Shown in pieces: positions 1 through 11,113 of a stretch of 64,000 nt of DNA. The translations under genes were made by a program, and so were the position numbers. Numbering within the stretch: position 1 is the stretch's first letter; each line of letters opens with the position of its first letter. The notes under the pieces were generated by a model, which saw only the letters and a program-made list of their open reading frames with translations, was not told where the DNA came from and made no database searches. The DNA is from Lawsonibacter asaccharolyticus (GTDB taxonomy: Bacteria > Bacillota > Clostridia > Oscillospirales > Oscillospiraceae). The DNA lies in the NCBI GenBank assembly GCA_003112755.1, contig BFBT01000001.1, forward strand, positions 3,162,001 to 3,226,000, given 5' to 3'.

Positions 1-215
1 AACATCTTGTGCTCCAGATAGTGGGCCACCCCCGCCGGAGTGTCCATATCCTGGCCATCCAGCTTGAACTTCATATCCATGCCTCCGTAATTGGTGGCAA
101 AAAAGGCGTAGCTCTTCTGAAAGCCGGGCTTGGGCACCACAAAGATATGCAGTCCGTTGTCCAGCACCTGGTGGTACATCTGCTCCCCCACCCGGGGAAA
201 TTCCAGTTTCTCCAT
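1..215 (-). CDS. yfmH: M16 family zinc peptidase, YfmH-like (partial, C-terminus beyond window)
   Basis: Only the first 71 residues lie in the window; the gene runs off the left edge. The visible part has the inverzincin zinc motif HYLEH (H65, E68, H69; HXXEH), which marks the catalytically competent M16 partner. It starts 3 nt after the stop of the upstream M16-like gene (yfmF), so the two are translated as a pair. In Bacillus and clostridia this pair is annotated as YfmF/YfmH and linked to EF-P modification; that role is taken from the family. ATG at 215 is the first start after the yfmF stop. The missing C-terminal part prevents a length check. Confidence 0.85.
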   Translation of the reverse strand, partial: MEKLEFPRVGEQMYHQVLDNGLHIFVVPKPGFQKSYAFFATNYGGMDMKFKLDGQDMDTPAGVAHYLEHKM

Positions 216-218
216 GGT

Positions 219-1502
219 TCAGCCCTCCGTTCCCTTCAGGAAGTAAATGGTGTCCAGTTCCAGCTTCTGAGCCGCCTGGGCCACCTGCTCCCGGGTGACC
301 TGCTCCAGCTGGGCCACCAGCTCCTCGATGCCGGTCTCCAGACCGGCGGCCGTCTGGCCCAGCCAGAAGTCCTCCTGCCGGTCCTGGACATCCAGGGTGG
401 CCAGGTGGGCGCCGATCATGGTGCGGCGGGTCCCCTCCAGCTCCCAGTCCTCCATGTTCCCCTGCCGGATCTCCTCCAGCTGATGGAGGATCTCGTCCCT
501 GGCCTGCTGGAACTTGTCAAATTCGATCCCGGAGGAGACCAGGATCAGCCCCTTCATCTTCTCCAGGGTGGAGCTGGCGTAGTAGCACAGAGACAGCTTC
601 TCCCGCACGTTCATAAAGAGCTTGGACAGGGTAGTGCCGCCGAATACGGCGTTGCACATGGCCATGGCGGGGTATTCCTCCTCCCAGCAGGTGACGCCGC
701 CGGTGCGGAAGCCCATGGCCAGCTTGCCCTGGGTCACGTCCATGGACTCCTCCACCATGCTGGGCTCCGGTCCGGCGTGGAGCCGGACCTCGCAGTCCGG
801 GCAGATCCGCCCCTCATTCACGGGGAGGGCGGACAGCGCCTCCTTCAGGGCGCGGGCCACCCGCTCCTCCTCCGCGGAACCGCAGTAGTACAGCTCGATC
901 TGGGCGGTGGAGAGCAGCTGCTGATACCGCTCCCACAGAGAGCCCGGCGTGACGGCCGCGGCATGCTCCACATCCCCCAGCTTGTCCACCCCGAAGGCCT
1001 CCTCCCCGCACATCAGCTGTCCCAGGCGCAGGGTGGCGTAGGAGCGCTTGTCGTTGATCTGGCCCCGGATGCGGTCCACCAGATTGGCCCGTTCCCCGGA
1101 CACATATTCCTCCGCAAAAATGCCGTCCTGAAGGCGGGGGCGGAGCAGCAGCTCCCCCAGCAGCCCCGCCGCGGGCTCCAGGATGGGCTCGCCCCCGGGC
1201 GCAAAGGCATCATCCAGAAAGCTGGCCACAAAGCCCAGGCACTGGGTCTCCCCCTTTTTCCGCACGATGGGCTCGATGGCGCCTCCGTACAGCTCGTCCA
1301 GGGCGGCGGAGAGGGACTCCATATCCGGGTGCTCCCGGGTCCCCCGGCGCAGCACCGGGAAGAGCAGGGCATTGGCCGCCGCCCGCTCCCGCTCCAGGGG
1401 GACCAGCATGGTCAGGCTGAGATAGCTGCTTTTGAATTTGTCGGTGTGGACTGTCCGCAGCCACACCCCGGGAAAGAGCTCCCGGCGCGTTACTTGAGTC
1501 AT
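219..1502 (-). CDS. yfmF: M16 family peptidase-like protein, YfmF-like (zinc motif absent)
   Basis: 427 residues, the usual size for one YfmF subunit. The fold-level pattern is M16 (N-terminal strand with GVWLRTVHTDKFKSS, later KLSLCYYASSTLE), but the position expected for HXXEH reads LLFPVLRRGT, so this is the non-catalytic partner of the zinc-bearing YfmH encoded just downstream. The gene directly precedes yfmH in the same orientation. A sigma-A-type promoter lies upstream, inside the 3' end of the glucan synthase gene, and a hairpin sits in the leader. Family annotation ties the pair to EF-P aminopentanol modification; nothing in the sequence proves that. Confidence 0.85.
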   Translation of the reverse strand: MTQVTRRELFPGVWLRTVHTDKFKSSYLSLTMLVPLERERAAANALLFPVLRRGTREHPDMESLSAALDELYGGAIEPIVRKKGETQCLGFVASFLDDAFAPGGEPILEPAAGLLGELLLRPRLQDGIFAEEYVSGERANLVDRIRGQINDKRSYATLRLGQLMCGEEAFGVDKLGDVEHAAAVTPGSLWERYQQLLSTAQIELYYCGSAEEERVARALKEALSALPVNEGRICPDCEVRLHAGPEPSMVEESMDVTQGKLAMGFRTGGVTCWEEEYPAMAMCNAVFGGTTLSKLFMNVREKLSLCYYASSTLEKMKGLILVSSGIEFDKFQQARDEILHQLEEIRQGNMEDWELEGTRRTMIGAHLATLDVQDRQEDFWLGQTAAGLETGIEELVAQLEQVTREQVAQAAQKLELDTIYFLKGTEG

Positions 1503-1526
1503 AGATCAGATTCCTTTCTCTGCACG

Positions 1527-1545
1527 AAAGGGGGCGTCCCCCTTT
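1527..1545 (-). terminator. Compact hairpin between glucan synthase and yfmF
   Basis: An 8-bp stem, AAAGGGGG paired with CCCCCTTT around a 3-nt loop, about 25 nt before the yfmF start. It lies downstream of the glucan synthase stop and also inside the leader expected from the 1596-1624 promoter. It could terminate the upstream transcript or attenuate yfmFH. The T-run is short. Confidence 0.5.
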
Positions 1546-1595
1546 TCCTGTGGCCTTTCAGAAGGGAATTTCCTTCCTGGAAGCAGAACAGAGTT

Positions 1596-1624
1596 ATCAT
1601 ACCACATCTTTCGCGGAAAAGCAA
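1596..1624 (-). promoter_or_regulatory. Sigma-A-type promoter for yfmF-yfmH
   Basis: On the minus strand TTGCTT (1619-1624) is followed after 17 bp by TATGAT (1596-1601). It overlaps the last codons of the glucan synthase gene and points at yfmF about 95 bp away. Confidence 0.55.
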
Positions 1625-4600
1625 AGCTTTCCATTCCCGGGTACCGCTGTCACTTCCAGCCGGTGGTCCCCTGTCAGTTCCCGGAGGGGGACGCCGTCCC
1701 GGATCTCCCGGCCGTCCAGCCGGACGGAGAGCTCTCTCCCCCGGCTCACCTGGATGCTCAGCCGCCCCCGGTCCAGTTCCCACTCCCCGGTCCAGCCCGG
1801 CCAGTCCTCCGGCAGGTGGGGCTCCACAAACAAGCGGCCTTCCCGGACCTTCAGGCCCAGCAGCTCCTCCACCGCGGTGCGGTAGTACCACCCCGCCGCC
1901 CCGGTGTACCAGCTCCAGCCGCCCCGGCCCAGGTGCCCCGGGGCCGCATAGACATCGGCGGCCAGCACATAGGGCTCCGCCTGATAGATCTGCGTCCGGC
2001 GGCGCTCCGGCAGGAGGGCCCGCAGCAGCTCCAGCCCATCCTCCGTCCGGCCCAGGCGGAGGCAGGCCAGAGCCAGCCACACAGCCCCATGGGTGTACTG
2101 TCCCCCGTTCTCCCGCACGCCGGGCAGATAGCCCTTGATATAGCCTGGGTCCGGGCCCCTGTCCTGGAAGGGCGGATCGAACAGCTTCACTACCCCGGCC
2201 TGGGGCAGATAGAGCCGCTCCAGCGCGGCAGACACTGCCTGGCAGGCCCGCTCCCGGTCCGAGTCCTCCACCAGCGCGGCGAAGGACTGGGCAATGGAGT
2301 CGATCTCGCAGCTCTCCGCCCCCCGGGTCCCCAGGGGGGCCCCGCTGTCAAAATAGCCCCGGCGGTACCAGTTCCCGTCCCAAGCCGCCTCCGCGGCCTT
2401 CCGGTATCCCTCCGCCCGGCCCAGCAGCTCCTCCGCCAGCTGCGGCTCCTCCATATGCCGGCACACCGGCGCGAACTTCCGAAGCACCAGGGCGAGGAAC
2501 CAGGTCAGCCACACAGACTCCCCCCGGCCTCCCGCCCCCACGCGGTTCATGCCGTCGTTCCAGTCTCCGCCTCCTATCAGGGCCAGGCCGTGGCTGCCCG
2601 CACCGCGCTCCATGGCGCACCGGATGGCCGCCAGGGCATGGCGGTAGACCGTGTCCTCTCGCTCCGAACACCGGGGCGTCTCATACCGCTCCCGCTCCCC
2701 CTCCCGCAGGGGCGGGGATTCCAGATAGCAGGTCTTCTCCCCGCACACGGACCAGTCCCCCGTCACCTCCAGATATTCCGCCAGCACATAAGGCAGCCAC
2801 AGCAGGTCGTCGGTGATCCTGGTCCGGACCCCCGCCCCATGGGGCGGATGCCACCAGTGCTGCACGTCTCCCTCCGGAAATTGGCGGGAGGAGGCCAGCA
2901 CCAGCTGTTCCCGGGCCCGCTCCGGCACAGTGAGCAGCAGGGCCCGCACGTCTTGGAGCTGGTCCCGGAAGCCGTAGGCTCCGCCATTCTGATACTGAGA
3001 CGTGCGGGCCATCAGCCGGCAGGCCAGCACCTGATAGAGCGCCCAGCCGTTGAGATACCGGTCCAGCGCCGGCTCCGGGGTGGAGAAGCGCAGGGCGGAC
3101 ACCTTTTTCCGCCAGTCCAGCACGACCTGCTCCCCCTCTGCCTCCGCCCGTTCCGGCGGGAGGGCGTCCCAGCGGTGGACCAGCCCGCCCCGTTCCCCCG
3201 GCGCGCTCACCAGGATGGCCGGCAGTCCCTCTGCCACCGGGCAGGCGGACGCCTCTCCATCTCTCCTTTGGATGGACAGCGTCCCAGCACCTCCGGAGAG
3301 CGCGAAACGGAGCACCCGCTCCGGCCGGTCCGGGGGCACATGTCCCTCCGTCACCAGCAGGGTCTCCCCAAACCGCTTCTCCCAGCGGGCAAAGCCGGGG
3401 CCGTAGGTCACTGTACAGGGCAGGCCATCCCCGTCCGCGAAGACGGAGGCGCAGATGCCCCCTGTCTCCAGCAGCAGCCGCTCCTCCCCGCCCACGGCCA
3501 GCGGGTCGTTTTTCCAGCGGGTGAGGCGGCCCTCGTGGGCATTCTCCCTCCAGAGCAGGCCGTTGCCTGTCTCGTCGGTCAGCCATCCGAAGCTCTCTCC
3601 GCACAGGATCTGACTCCAGCCCACAGGGGGCAGGCGCTCCCCGGCGCGGATGACCACGCTGCCCGCCTGGTCAAAGTGCCAGGGGGCGGGCTCCGGGCGG
3701 ACCGACACCGCCGGCGGAGGCGTCCAGTGCTCCGGCTCTTCCTCCATCAGTTCCAGGGGCAGGCGGGCGGAGGCCCAGGCCAGCACGGTGGGAAATCCCT
3801 CCCCGTGGTCCACCAGGTGGACCCCGCCCCGGGCTCCAAGGGCGGATTCCGCCCCCAGCGCCCGCAGCGCCTCCCTGACCGCAGTAAGCAGGGGACGGCG
3901 GTAGTCGCCCCCCTCCTCCGCCAGAAACACCAAGTCAAACGGCCAGCCGGCCCGGGTGAGGAACCGATGCTGGGCACACCACAGCCCGATTTTATCCTCT
4001 CCCACTCCTCCCTCCAGCGGCGCAGCCGCGATGGGCAGATCCCCGGAGATCCCGAACTGCCACAGCTCACACTGGGGCGGACGCCCCTCCGCTCCGGGCC
4101 GGACGGAGGCCAGATGGCGCAGCAAAGCAAAGGCCCCCAGGGCCTGGACCTGGTCCAGCCCCAGCCGCTGGGCAATGGGGGCCAGCATCCCGCCCGGCTC
4201 CTCCCGCCCCTCCAGCAGCCGCTGGGCGGTGTCGGCGGCGGCATCCAGCCGGTCCGAGACCCCCAATGCCAGGCGCAGGGCGCAGCTCTCCCCCGGCCGC
4301 AGGCGCACCGGCAGGCGCACCATCAGGCACGGGTCCAGCACCGCTCCCGTCTCCCCCTTCAGGGGCCCGGGCCCCCCGCCAGCCAGTGCCCGCAGGCCGC
4401 CCCGCCCCAGGGCCGCCTGCCGTGAGGTGGTGAATGTGCTCCCCTCCCCGTCCCACAGGGCCGCCAGCACCGGGTGCTCCTCCGCTCCCCTGGGGCGGCG
4501 GCGGAAGGAGACGCCGCCGGGGATGGCGCGGCTCTCCACAAACAGCTTGGAGAAGGCGGGGTGGGCCAGGTGATCCCGCTCCCCGCACAGCACGGGTTCC

Positions 4601-7600
4601 AGATAACACAGAAGCTCTCCCTCCAGCACGCCCTCTCCGTCCCAGTGCAGCTCCGCCCGGCGCAGCTCCCCGCTGCCCAGCCGGGCCAGGGCGAGGCCGG
4701 TGCGGGCGGTCAGGCCGCCCCGCTGACAGGTCCAGACGGCCCCGCCGTCATAGAACTCCCAGCTGTACCGGCAGTCTCCGCGGTACAGGGGGGCGGCGGT
4801 CAGGCCGATCACCCCCTCCGCCCCGGAGAAGAACCAGGACACCCCGGCAGGGGCCTGGTACTCCCCCGGCTCCGCCAGGGTGATGACATCCCGCCCCAGG
4901 CTGGAGCGGGTCTGTCCGTTATCGGCGGCAAAGACGCAGTATCCCCCCTCGGACACCAGGTGGCACCGTGGTGAGAGACGACCCGCCCCCTCCCCGGTCC
5001 GCAGCAGATCGGGCCCCTGGCGGCGGCGGGGGCGCTCCGGCGCCGCCCCGTCCCGGCGGCGCATGACAGGCGCTCCCACCGGGACCCGCTCCTGGAGCAG
5101 CTCCCGGTAGGCGGCCATGGTCCGGTCGGACAGGAAGCGCCGCTGCATCACGTCCTCCGTCAGGGCGTTGTCGATGGCCACCAGGCTCATGCCCAGGTGG
5201 TGGGCCATATAGGATCGGACGATCTCAAAGCTGCTGCCCCCTGACAGGCGGGAGGGGGTGAAGTCGGCCGCCTCATAGAGGCCGAACCGCCCCTCCAGCC
5301 CCAGGGCGCACAGCCGGCGCAGGTTGCGCACCGCGCTTTTGGGGGCCATGGGGAGGGCGAGGAAGGAGGCGTAGGGCGCCACCACCAGCTCCTGGTCCAG
5401 CCCCCGCTTCAGACCCAGGGCCTGAACGCCGTGGGCCTTGTACTGATAAGTCATCCCCGGGTCAAAGGCGAAAAATCCCGATTCCGAGATCCCCCAGGGG
5501 GTGTGGGTCCTGGCCCCCCGGCGCTTCTGGGCATAGACGCAGAAGGCCAGCGACTCGTACATCAAGGAATTCTCCTCACAGGGCAGCAGCAGATTGGGCA
5601 TGAAATATTCAAACATGGTCCCGGTCCAGGAGGCCATGCCGCTGTAATCGTTGTCCCCCAGCAGCATCCGGCTCAGCCGGCGCCAGTGCCGGGGCGGGAC
5701 CTCTCCCCGGGCCACGGTCACATAGCTGGTCTGCCGGGCCTCGCTGGCCATCAGGTCATAGTGGCCGGGGGTGGGACGGTCCCGCTCCGCCTCCCAGCCG
5801 ATGAAAAACAGCCTGCCGTCGGGGTCGTACAGGGGGCGGAATTCCATGGCGCCGGACAGCGCCCGGGCCCGGGCGGCCAGCTCCCCCTCTCCCCACTCCT
5901 CCAGTCCCGCCGCCAGGGCGATCAGACTGCCGCACAGGTTCCCGCTGTCCACGGTGGAGATATACCGGGGGGCCATGGGCCTGGCAGAGACGGTGTCATA
6001 CCAGTTGTAGAGGTGGCCCCGCCACTTCTCCAGCCCCTCCACGGTGTTCAGGACATGGCGGATCAGCCCCGCCCCCTGGTCCTGGGGCAGCAGGTCCAGA
6101 TCCACCGCCGCCATCACGGAGAGCAGGGCCAGCCCGATATTGGTGGGGGAGGTCCGGCGGGCCAGCCCCGCCGCCGGCTTCTCCTGCCAGTTGTCCGGCG
6201 GGAGCCAGTGGTCCTCCTCCCGGAGGAAGCTGGCAAAGTAGCGCCAGATCAGGGTGGCCTGGTGAAGCAGGAAGGCCCGGTCCCCCGGGGCCAATCCCGC
6301 CCGCTTTCCACTGGGCCGGCTGATCCACCAGGCGGCGGCGGGAGCCGCCATCCACAGCAGCCCCGCCAGGCTGCCGATCCGCAGCTCCGCCAGCAGAAAG
6401 GTGGCCAGCCCTACGGCGGGGGAAAACCACTCCCGCCGGTAATAGGACCACAGACCGTTGCCGCCGCCTCGCTCCGACTGGTCTGCCGTCACCCAGGCCA
6501 GCAGGTCCCGGCCTGTCACCCCCATCCGCCACAGCGCGGTGCACACGGCGCAGGCGGACACCCAGGCGTGGTAGGGCAGGAACAGCAGCTGGAGGGCGGT
6601 CTGGAGCAGGGCTCCGGGCAGGCCGGCCACCACCGTGGAGTGGTAGCGTCCCCGGGCCCGCCCGCCCCGCCGGGCGGCCAGGTCCATCCCGGACAGGAGC
6701 AGATTGGAGGCGGCAGAGAGGATAGCGGCGCCGCCAGCGGCAGCCAGAGCTGCCCCGCTCCCGCAGATCCCCAGCACCAGGGCTGCCAGGGTAAAGATGG
6801 GGGAGAGAGAGCGGCGCAGGTTGTCCAGCAGCTTCCACCGTGCCAGCGGGGGCAGGGGATTTTTCTCACGCCCTCCCCTGCCGTCCGGCACCCGGGGGAA
6901 CAGCCACGGCAGCAGCTGCCAGTCCCCCCTGATCCAGCGGTTCAGGCGGGCGTAGTAGGAACGCACCTGATAGGGAAATCCGTCTGTGAGCTCCACCTCC
7001 CCCAGCAGTCCGGCCCGGAGGTAGGAGCCCTCCAGCAGGTCATGGGACAGTACCCGCCCCTCCGGCACCCGGCGGTCCAGACAGGCATAGAAGGCGTCCA
7101 CCTGGAAGATGCCCTTTCCCGTATAGGTCCCCTGGTCAAACAGGTCGTGGTACACGTCACTGGCCGCGCTGCCATAGGGGTCCACTCCCCCAGCCCAGCA
7201 AACACCCGGGAGAACAGGGAGCGGTTGGCGGCGGCCAGCTCCACCGCCACTCTGGGCTGGAGCAGGGCGTACCCCTCCGTGACCACCCGGCGCTCCCGGT
7301 CCACCTCCGGCTGATTCAGGGGATGGAGCATTGCCCCCACCAGCTCCCGGGCCGCGCCCACGTTCAGGCTGGTATCGCTGTCCAGAGTGATGACATAGCG
7401 GGTGTCCGCCAGGGCCCCCCGGTCTCCGGAGAGCACCTCCAGCCCGCTGGGGCGGTCCTTCAACAGCCGCACCAGCTCCACCAGCGCGCCCCGCTTCCGT
7501 TCCCAGCCCATCCAGCGCCCATCCCGGGCACTGTAACGGGGTTCCCGGAAAAAGAGGTAGAAGCCGCCCCCGTACTTCCGGTTCAGGCGGTCCACCTCCT

Positions 7601-8843
7601 TCCGGGCCTCCCGGACCCAGCTCCGCCCCTCCGCCCCCATGGGGGCATCCCGGTCGGGCAGATCGGCCAGCATCCCCAGCCGCAGCTCTCCGCCGCTGTC
7701 CCGGTTGGCCAGATGGTAGCGCTCCAGCTTTTCTGCCAGCTCACGGCCGCTCTCCTTTCCGGTCAGCAGGGCCGCGATGACGCAGAGGGTCCTCCCCTCC
7801 GGCGGGATGCCGGACTCCAGCGCCATGCGGTGGACCGGGCGCGGGGGCACCAGACGGACCAGAAGAAAGTCCGCGCTGTTTTTCACCAGATCGGACAGGG
7901 GGAAAAAGAGCAGCAGCCCCCCCACCCAGCTGTCCAGCAGCAGAGCCAGAGCGGCGGAGAGCAGGGCGGCAGAGAGCAGGACCAGCGGGCCGTAGCACGC
8001 CCCGGACCGTGTCCTTTTCTCCGCCCCCAGCGGGCGGCGGAAGAGGAACCAGCCCACGTGGCGCTCCGCCCCCGCCCCCTGCCGGGACAGCTCCAGGACC
8101 CGCCGGGCCGTCTCCTCCTCCCCCATGCCGCTCTTTCTCGCCAGACGGCACACCTGTCCCCGGTATCTCCGGCGTGTGGCGTCCTCCATGGCGCCATAAC
8201 ACCCCGCCGGGTCCTGGCGCAGGACAGCCTCCACCCGGCTCTCCGACTCCAGCAGCGCCCCCCAGTCCCCATCGGACAGGGCCCGCAGCCCGGCAAAGAC
8301 GGACTCAAAGGGGGCGGGCCCTGTCTGCTCCTCCCGCAGCGCCGCCAGGTCCCCGCACAGACCACGCAGCTGACACAGCAGCGCCCAGGTCAGGGCGGGG
8401 ACCAGCAGGGACAGCTCCCGTTCGGTGAGGGGCAGTACGGACTGGAACGCGGAGAGAAAGACCGTCAGGCGGCGGCGGTCCAGGTCGGGGACCGCCCAAA
8501 GCGCCGTCCGGGCGGCACACTGGAGGACAGACTGGCCGTTCCGGCAGCGCCGCAGGGGCCTGCCCCTGCGGAAGGCCCGCTCCGCCATCCGCCCCTCCCG
8601 CGCCGCCAGATAGGCGTTGTCCAGCAGCCACTCCACCGCTCCCGGCGTGCGCCCGCTCTCCTCGGCCCAGCGGGCCAGCTCCTGCCGGGCGCGCTCCACC
8701 TCAGCCAGCGCGCGCCGCATCTCCCGGGCCACAGTCCCCGGGCGGACCGCTCCCTCCAGCTCCAGTGCCCGGGCGGCGTTGGCCCCGTATCGGGACAGAT
8801 GGGGTTCATCCATGGGAACATGGGCGGTGTTCGAAGCAGACAT
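1597..8843 (-). pseudogene. Cyclic beta-1,2-glucan synthase-like GT84/GH94 protein, broken by a -1 frameshift
   Basis: Two open frames, 8843 to about 7190 and about 7186 to 1597, make a 2,415-residue NdvB-like protein if one base is restored; the total span is exactly 1 nt short of a whole number of codons. Order of parts: N-terminal region with membrane segments, a GT domain with the DSD motif in VITLDSDTSL (near residue 485) after MGWERKRG, more membrane segments, a glucoamylase-like domain (STVDSGNLCGSL near 965), and a GH94 phosphorylase-like C-terminus with GDWNDGMN (near 2095), the catalytic Asp region. The frames switch at a run of five C on the plus strand (7187-7191), between LFSRVFAGLG and VDPYGSAASDV. 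NdvB homologues make or phosphorolyse beta-1,2-glucans at the membrane. If the break is real the two halves would separate most of the GT domain from its remainder. A sequencing deletion is equally possible. SD AGGAGG precedes the 8843 ATG. Confidence 0.85.
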
Positions 8844-8945
8844 GGCGGCTCCTCCTGAATCATCATACCGTTTTTGGGGCGATCATTATGGATTTTGCCC
8901 CGGTGCCGTGGGAATATACCCCCGCCAAGTGTACAGATTTTTCAC

Positions 8946-8974
8946 TTGACAAGGGGGCTCTGTTATGGTATGAT
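8946..8974 (+). promoter_or_regulatory. Consensus sigma-A promoter for ylxM-ffh cluster
   Basis: TTGACA (8946-8951), 17-bp spacer, TATGAT (8969-8974). It lies about 55 bp before the TTG start of ylxM and is the only strong promoter seen ahead of the translation/secretion cluster. Confidence 0.8.
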
Positions 8975-9027
8975 TCCGAATGTAAAGTTTTTGAGCTTTA
9001 CGACATCTCAACAGGAGGTGGAACAGT

Positions 9028-9393
9028 TTGAAAAGTCAGGCCTATCGCATGGCCCTGCTGTACGATTTTTACGGCGACGTGCTCACCGAGCGGCAGAAGG
9101 AGTTTTACGACCTCTACTATAACGAGGATCTTTCACTCTCCGAGATCGCGGAGAACAGCGGCATCACCCGCCAGGGCGTCCGGGACGTGATCGTCCGGGC
9201 CGAGGCCATCCTCACCGATCTGGAGGATAAGACCGGCCTGATCAAGCGGTTCCACGCCATGCACAAGCAGCTCCAGCAGATCGCTGAGGACGCGGAAAAG
9301 ATCCTGGAGCGCAACGGCAGCTATGACGACCCAGACATCGAGGCGGCGGCCCGGGAGATCCGGGAGCTGGCCCAGGTGCTTCAAAAGGAGTAA
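9028..9393 (+). CDS. ylxM: YlxM/UPF0122 family putative DNA-binding protein
   Basis: 121 residues. The N-terminal half is a sigma-70 region-4-like helix-turn-helix (LTERQKEFYDLYYNEDLSLS, then EIAENSGITRQGVRDVIVRA), followed by a helical tail rich in E/K. This is the YlxM (p13) family, which almost always sits directly upstream of ffh, as here (2 nt gap). The start is TTG at 9028, chosen because AGGAGGT lies 8 nt upstream and no ATG is better placed. The family is thought to influence SRP pathway gene expression; the mechanism is not established. Confidence 0.92.
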   Translation: MKSQAYRMALLYDFYGDVLTERQKEFYDLYYNEDLSLSEIAENSGITRQGVRDVIVRAEAILTDLEDKTGLIKRFHAMHKQLQQIAEDAEKILERNGSYDDPDIEAAAREIRELAQVLQKE

Positions 9394-9395
9394 CC

Positions 9396-10775
9396 ATGGC
9401 GTTTGAAGGACTTTCTGAAAAGCTCTCCGCCGCATTCAAAAAGCTGCGGGGCAAGGGCCGTCTCTCCGAGGCCGACGTCAAGGAGGCTATGCGGGAGATC
9501 CGCCTGGCCCTGCTGGAGGCGGACGTCAGCTACAAGGTGGTCAAGCAGTTCATCGCTCAGGTGACCGAGCGGGCCGTGGGCTCCGACGTGCTGGAGGCCC
9601 TCTCCCCCGCCCAGACGATCATCAAGATCGTCAACGAGGAGCTTACCGCCCTGATGGGCGGCACCAGCACCAAGCTGGAGATCTCCTCCAAGCCCCCCAC
9701 GGTGGTGATGCTGGTGGGCCTTCAGGGTGCGGGCAAGACCACAAACGGCGCCAAGCTGGCCGGCCTGATGAAGCGTCAGAACGGCAAGCGGCCCCTGCTG
9801 GCCGCCTGCGATATCTACCGCCCCGCCGCCATCAAGCAGCTGGAGGTGGTGGGCGGACAGCTGGACATCCCGGTGTTCCAGATGGGTCAGACCGACCCGG
9901 TGGACATCGCCAGAGCCGCCATCGAGCACGCCAGGCAGCACGGCAACGACATGGTGTTCCTGGACACCGCCGGCCGGCTCCATGTGGACGAGGAGCTGAT
10001 GGACGAGCTCAAGCGCATCAAGGCCGCCGTGGAGCCCACGGAGATCCTGCTGGTGGTGGACGCCATGATCGGCCAGGACGCAGTGAACGCGGCCAAGGCC
10101 TTTGACGACGCACTGGACATCGACGGCGTCATGCTCACCAAGCTGGACGGAGACGCCCGGGGCGGCGCGGCCCTCTCCATTAAGGCAGTCACCGGCAAGC
10201 CCATCAAGTTCGTGGGTGTGGGGGAAAAGCTGGACCAGATCGAGGTCTTCCACCCTGACCGGATGGCCAGCCGTATCCTGGGCATGGGCGACATGCTCTC
10301 CCTCATCGAGAAGGCGGAGCAGAACTTCGACAGGCAGAAGGCCCTGGAGTTCCAGGAGAAGCTGCGGAAAAACAAATTCACGCTGACCGATTTCTATGAG
10401 CAGATGGCTCAGCTGAAGAATATGGGCTCCCTGTCCGAGATCGCCGGGATGCTCCCCGGCGTCAAGGCCTCCGATCTGGAGGGGGCCTCCATGGACGAGT
10501 CCCTGCTGGGGCGGATGGAGGCCATCATCCTTTCCATGACCCCCTATGAGCGGGAAAATCCCAATGTGCTCAACTCCAGCCGCAAGCGGCGCATCGCCGC
10601 CGGGTCCGGCACCCAGGTGGTGGACATCAACCGGCTGCTGAAGCAGTTCGAGATGATGCAGGCCATGACCAAGCAGTTCGCCGGCGGCAAGATGCCCAAG
10701 TCCATGCGCCGCCTGATGGGCAAAAAGGGCGGCAAGGGCATGCTGGGCGGCAAGATGCCCGGCCTCCCCTTCTGA
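9396..10775 (+). CDS. ffh: Signal recognition particle protein Ffh
   Basis: 459 residues, normal length. N-terminal four-helix bundle (1-85), then the NG GTPase domain with the P-loop GLQGAGKTT (108-116), DTAGR, TKLDGDARGG and the GVGEKLDQIE closing loop, and from about residue 300 the Met-rich M domain that binds SRP RNA and signal peptides (KSMRRLMGKKGGKG at the end). It delivers nascent membrane proteins to FtsY at the membrane. It follows ylxM by 2 nt and is the second gene of the cluster. No SRP RNA gene was recognised in the window. Confidence 0.98.
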   Translation: MAFEGLSEKLSAAFKKLRGKGRLSEADVKEAMREIRLALLEADVSYKVVKQFIAQVTERAVGSDVLEALSPAQTIIKIVNEELTALMGGTSTKLEISSKPPTVVMLVGLQGAGKTTNGAKLAGLMKRQNGKRPLLAACDIYRPAAIKQLEVVGGQLDIPVFQMGQTDPVDIARAAIEHARQHGNDMVFLDTAGRLHVDEELMDELKRIKAAVEPTEILLVVDAMIGQDAVNAAKAFDDALDIDGVMLTKLDGDARGGAALSIKAVTGKPIKFVGVGEKLDQIEVFHPDRMASRILGMGDMLSLIEKAEQNFDRQKALEFQEKLRKNKFTLTDFYEQMAQLKNMGSLSEIAGMLPGVKASDLEGASMDESLLGRMEAIILSMTPYERENPNVLNSSRKRRIAAGSGTQVVDINRLLKQFEMMQAMTKQFAGGKMPKSMRRLMGKKGGKGMLGGKMPGLPF

Positions 10776-10804
10776 CTCCCCGACGGCGGAAAGGAGCACG
10801 GACC

Positions 10805-11053
10805 ATGAAAAAGTGGACCTTTTTCGATCAGATGCTTGCCAGCTTCCTGGTCATCGTTATCTCGTCCATCCTGTCAGCCCTGCTCCATCTCCCCATTGTG
10901 GGCCGTCTGGCCTTTCTTCTGGTGGGGGCCGGCTTCGTTCTCCACCCAGTGGTCCCGGTAAGCATCTCCATCCAATGGGGAGCGCGGGCCCTATGGTTCC
11001 CCCGCCTGCTGGGGGCATCCTTTCTCCTGTTCGGGCTGCTGGCCCAATTTTGA
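10805..11053 (+). CDS. Small hydrophobic membrane protein, unknown function
   Basis: 82 residues with two strongly hydrophobic stretches (about residues 8-38 and 58-80), so probably two transmembrane helices. It lies between ffh and rpsP, where most Firmicutes have either nothing or an unrelated small gene. GGAAAGGAG precedes the ATG at a good distance, which supports a real gene. I recognise no family. It is probably cotranscribed with ffh because no terminator lies before or after it. Confidence 0.6.
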   Translation: MKKWTFFDQMLASFLVIVISSILSALLHLPIVGRLAFLLVGAGFVLHPVVPVSISIQWGARALWFPRLLGASFLLFGLLAQF

Positions 11054-11113
11054 ACGCTGGCAAACACTTCGGTGTTTTCCATATACGCAAGAAATTTTTG
11101 GAGGTGAATATAA

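Noticed and set aside
9..4425. Very long open frames on the plus strand opposite the glucan synthase and yfmF genes
   Set aside because: They are antisense to well-recognised proteins, rich in Gln/Pro/Arg/Gly as expected for shadow frames in GC-rich DNA, and have no ribosome site or known domain.
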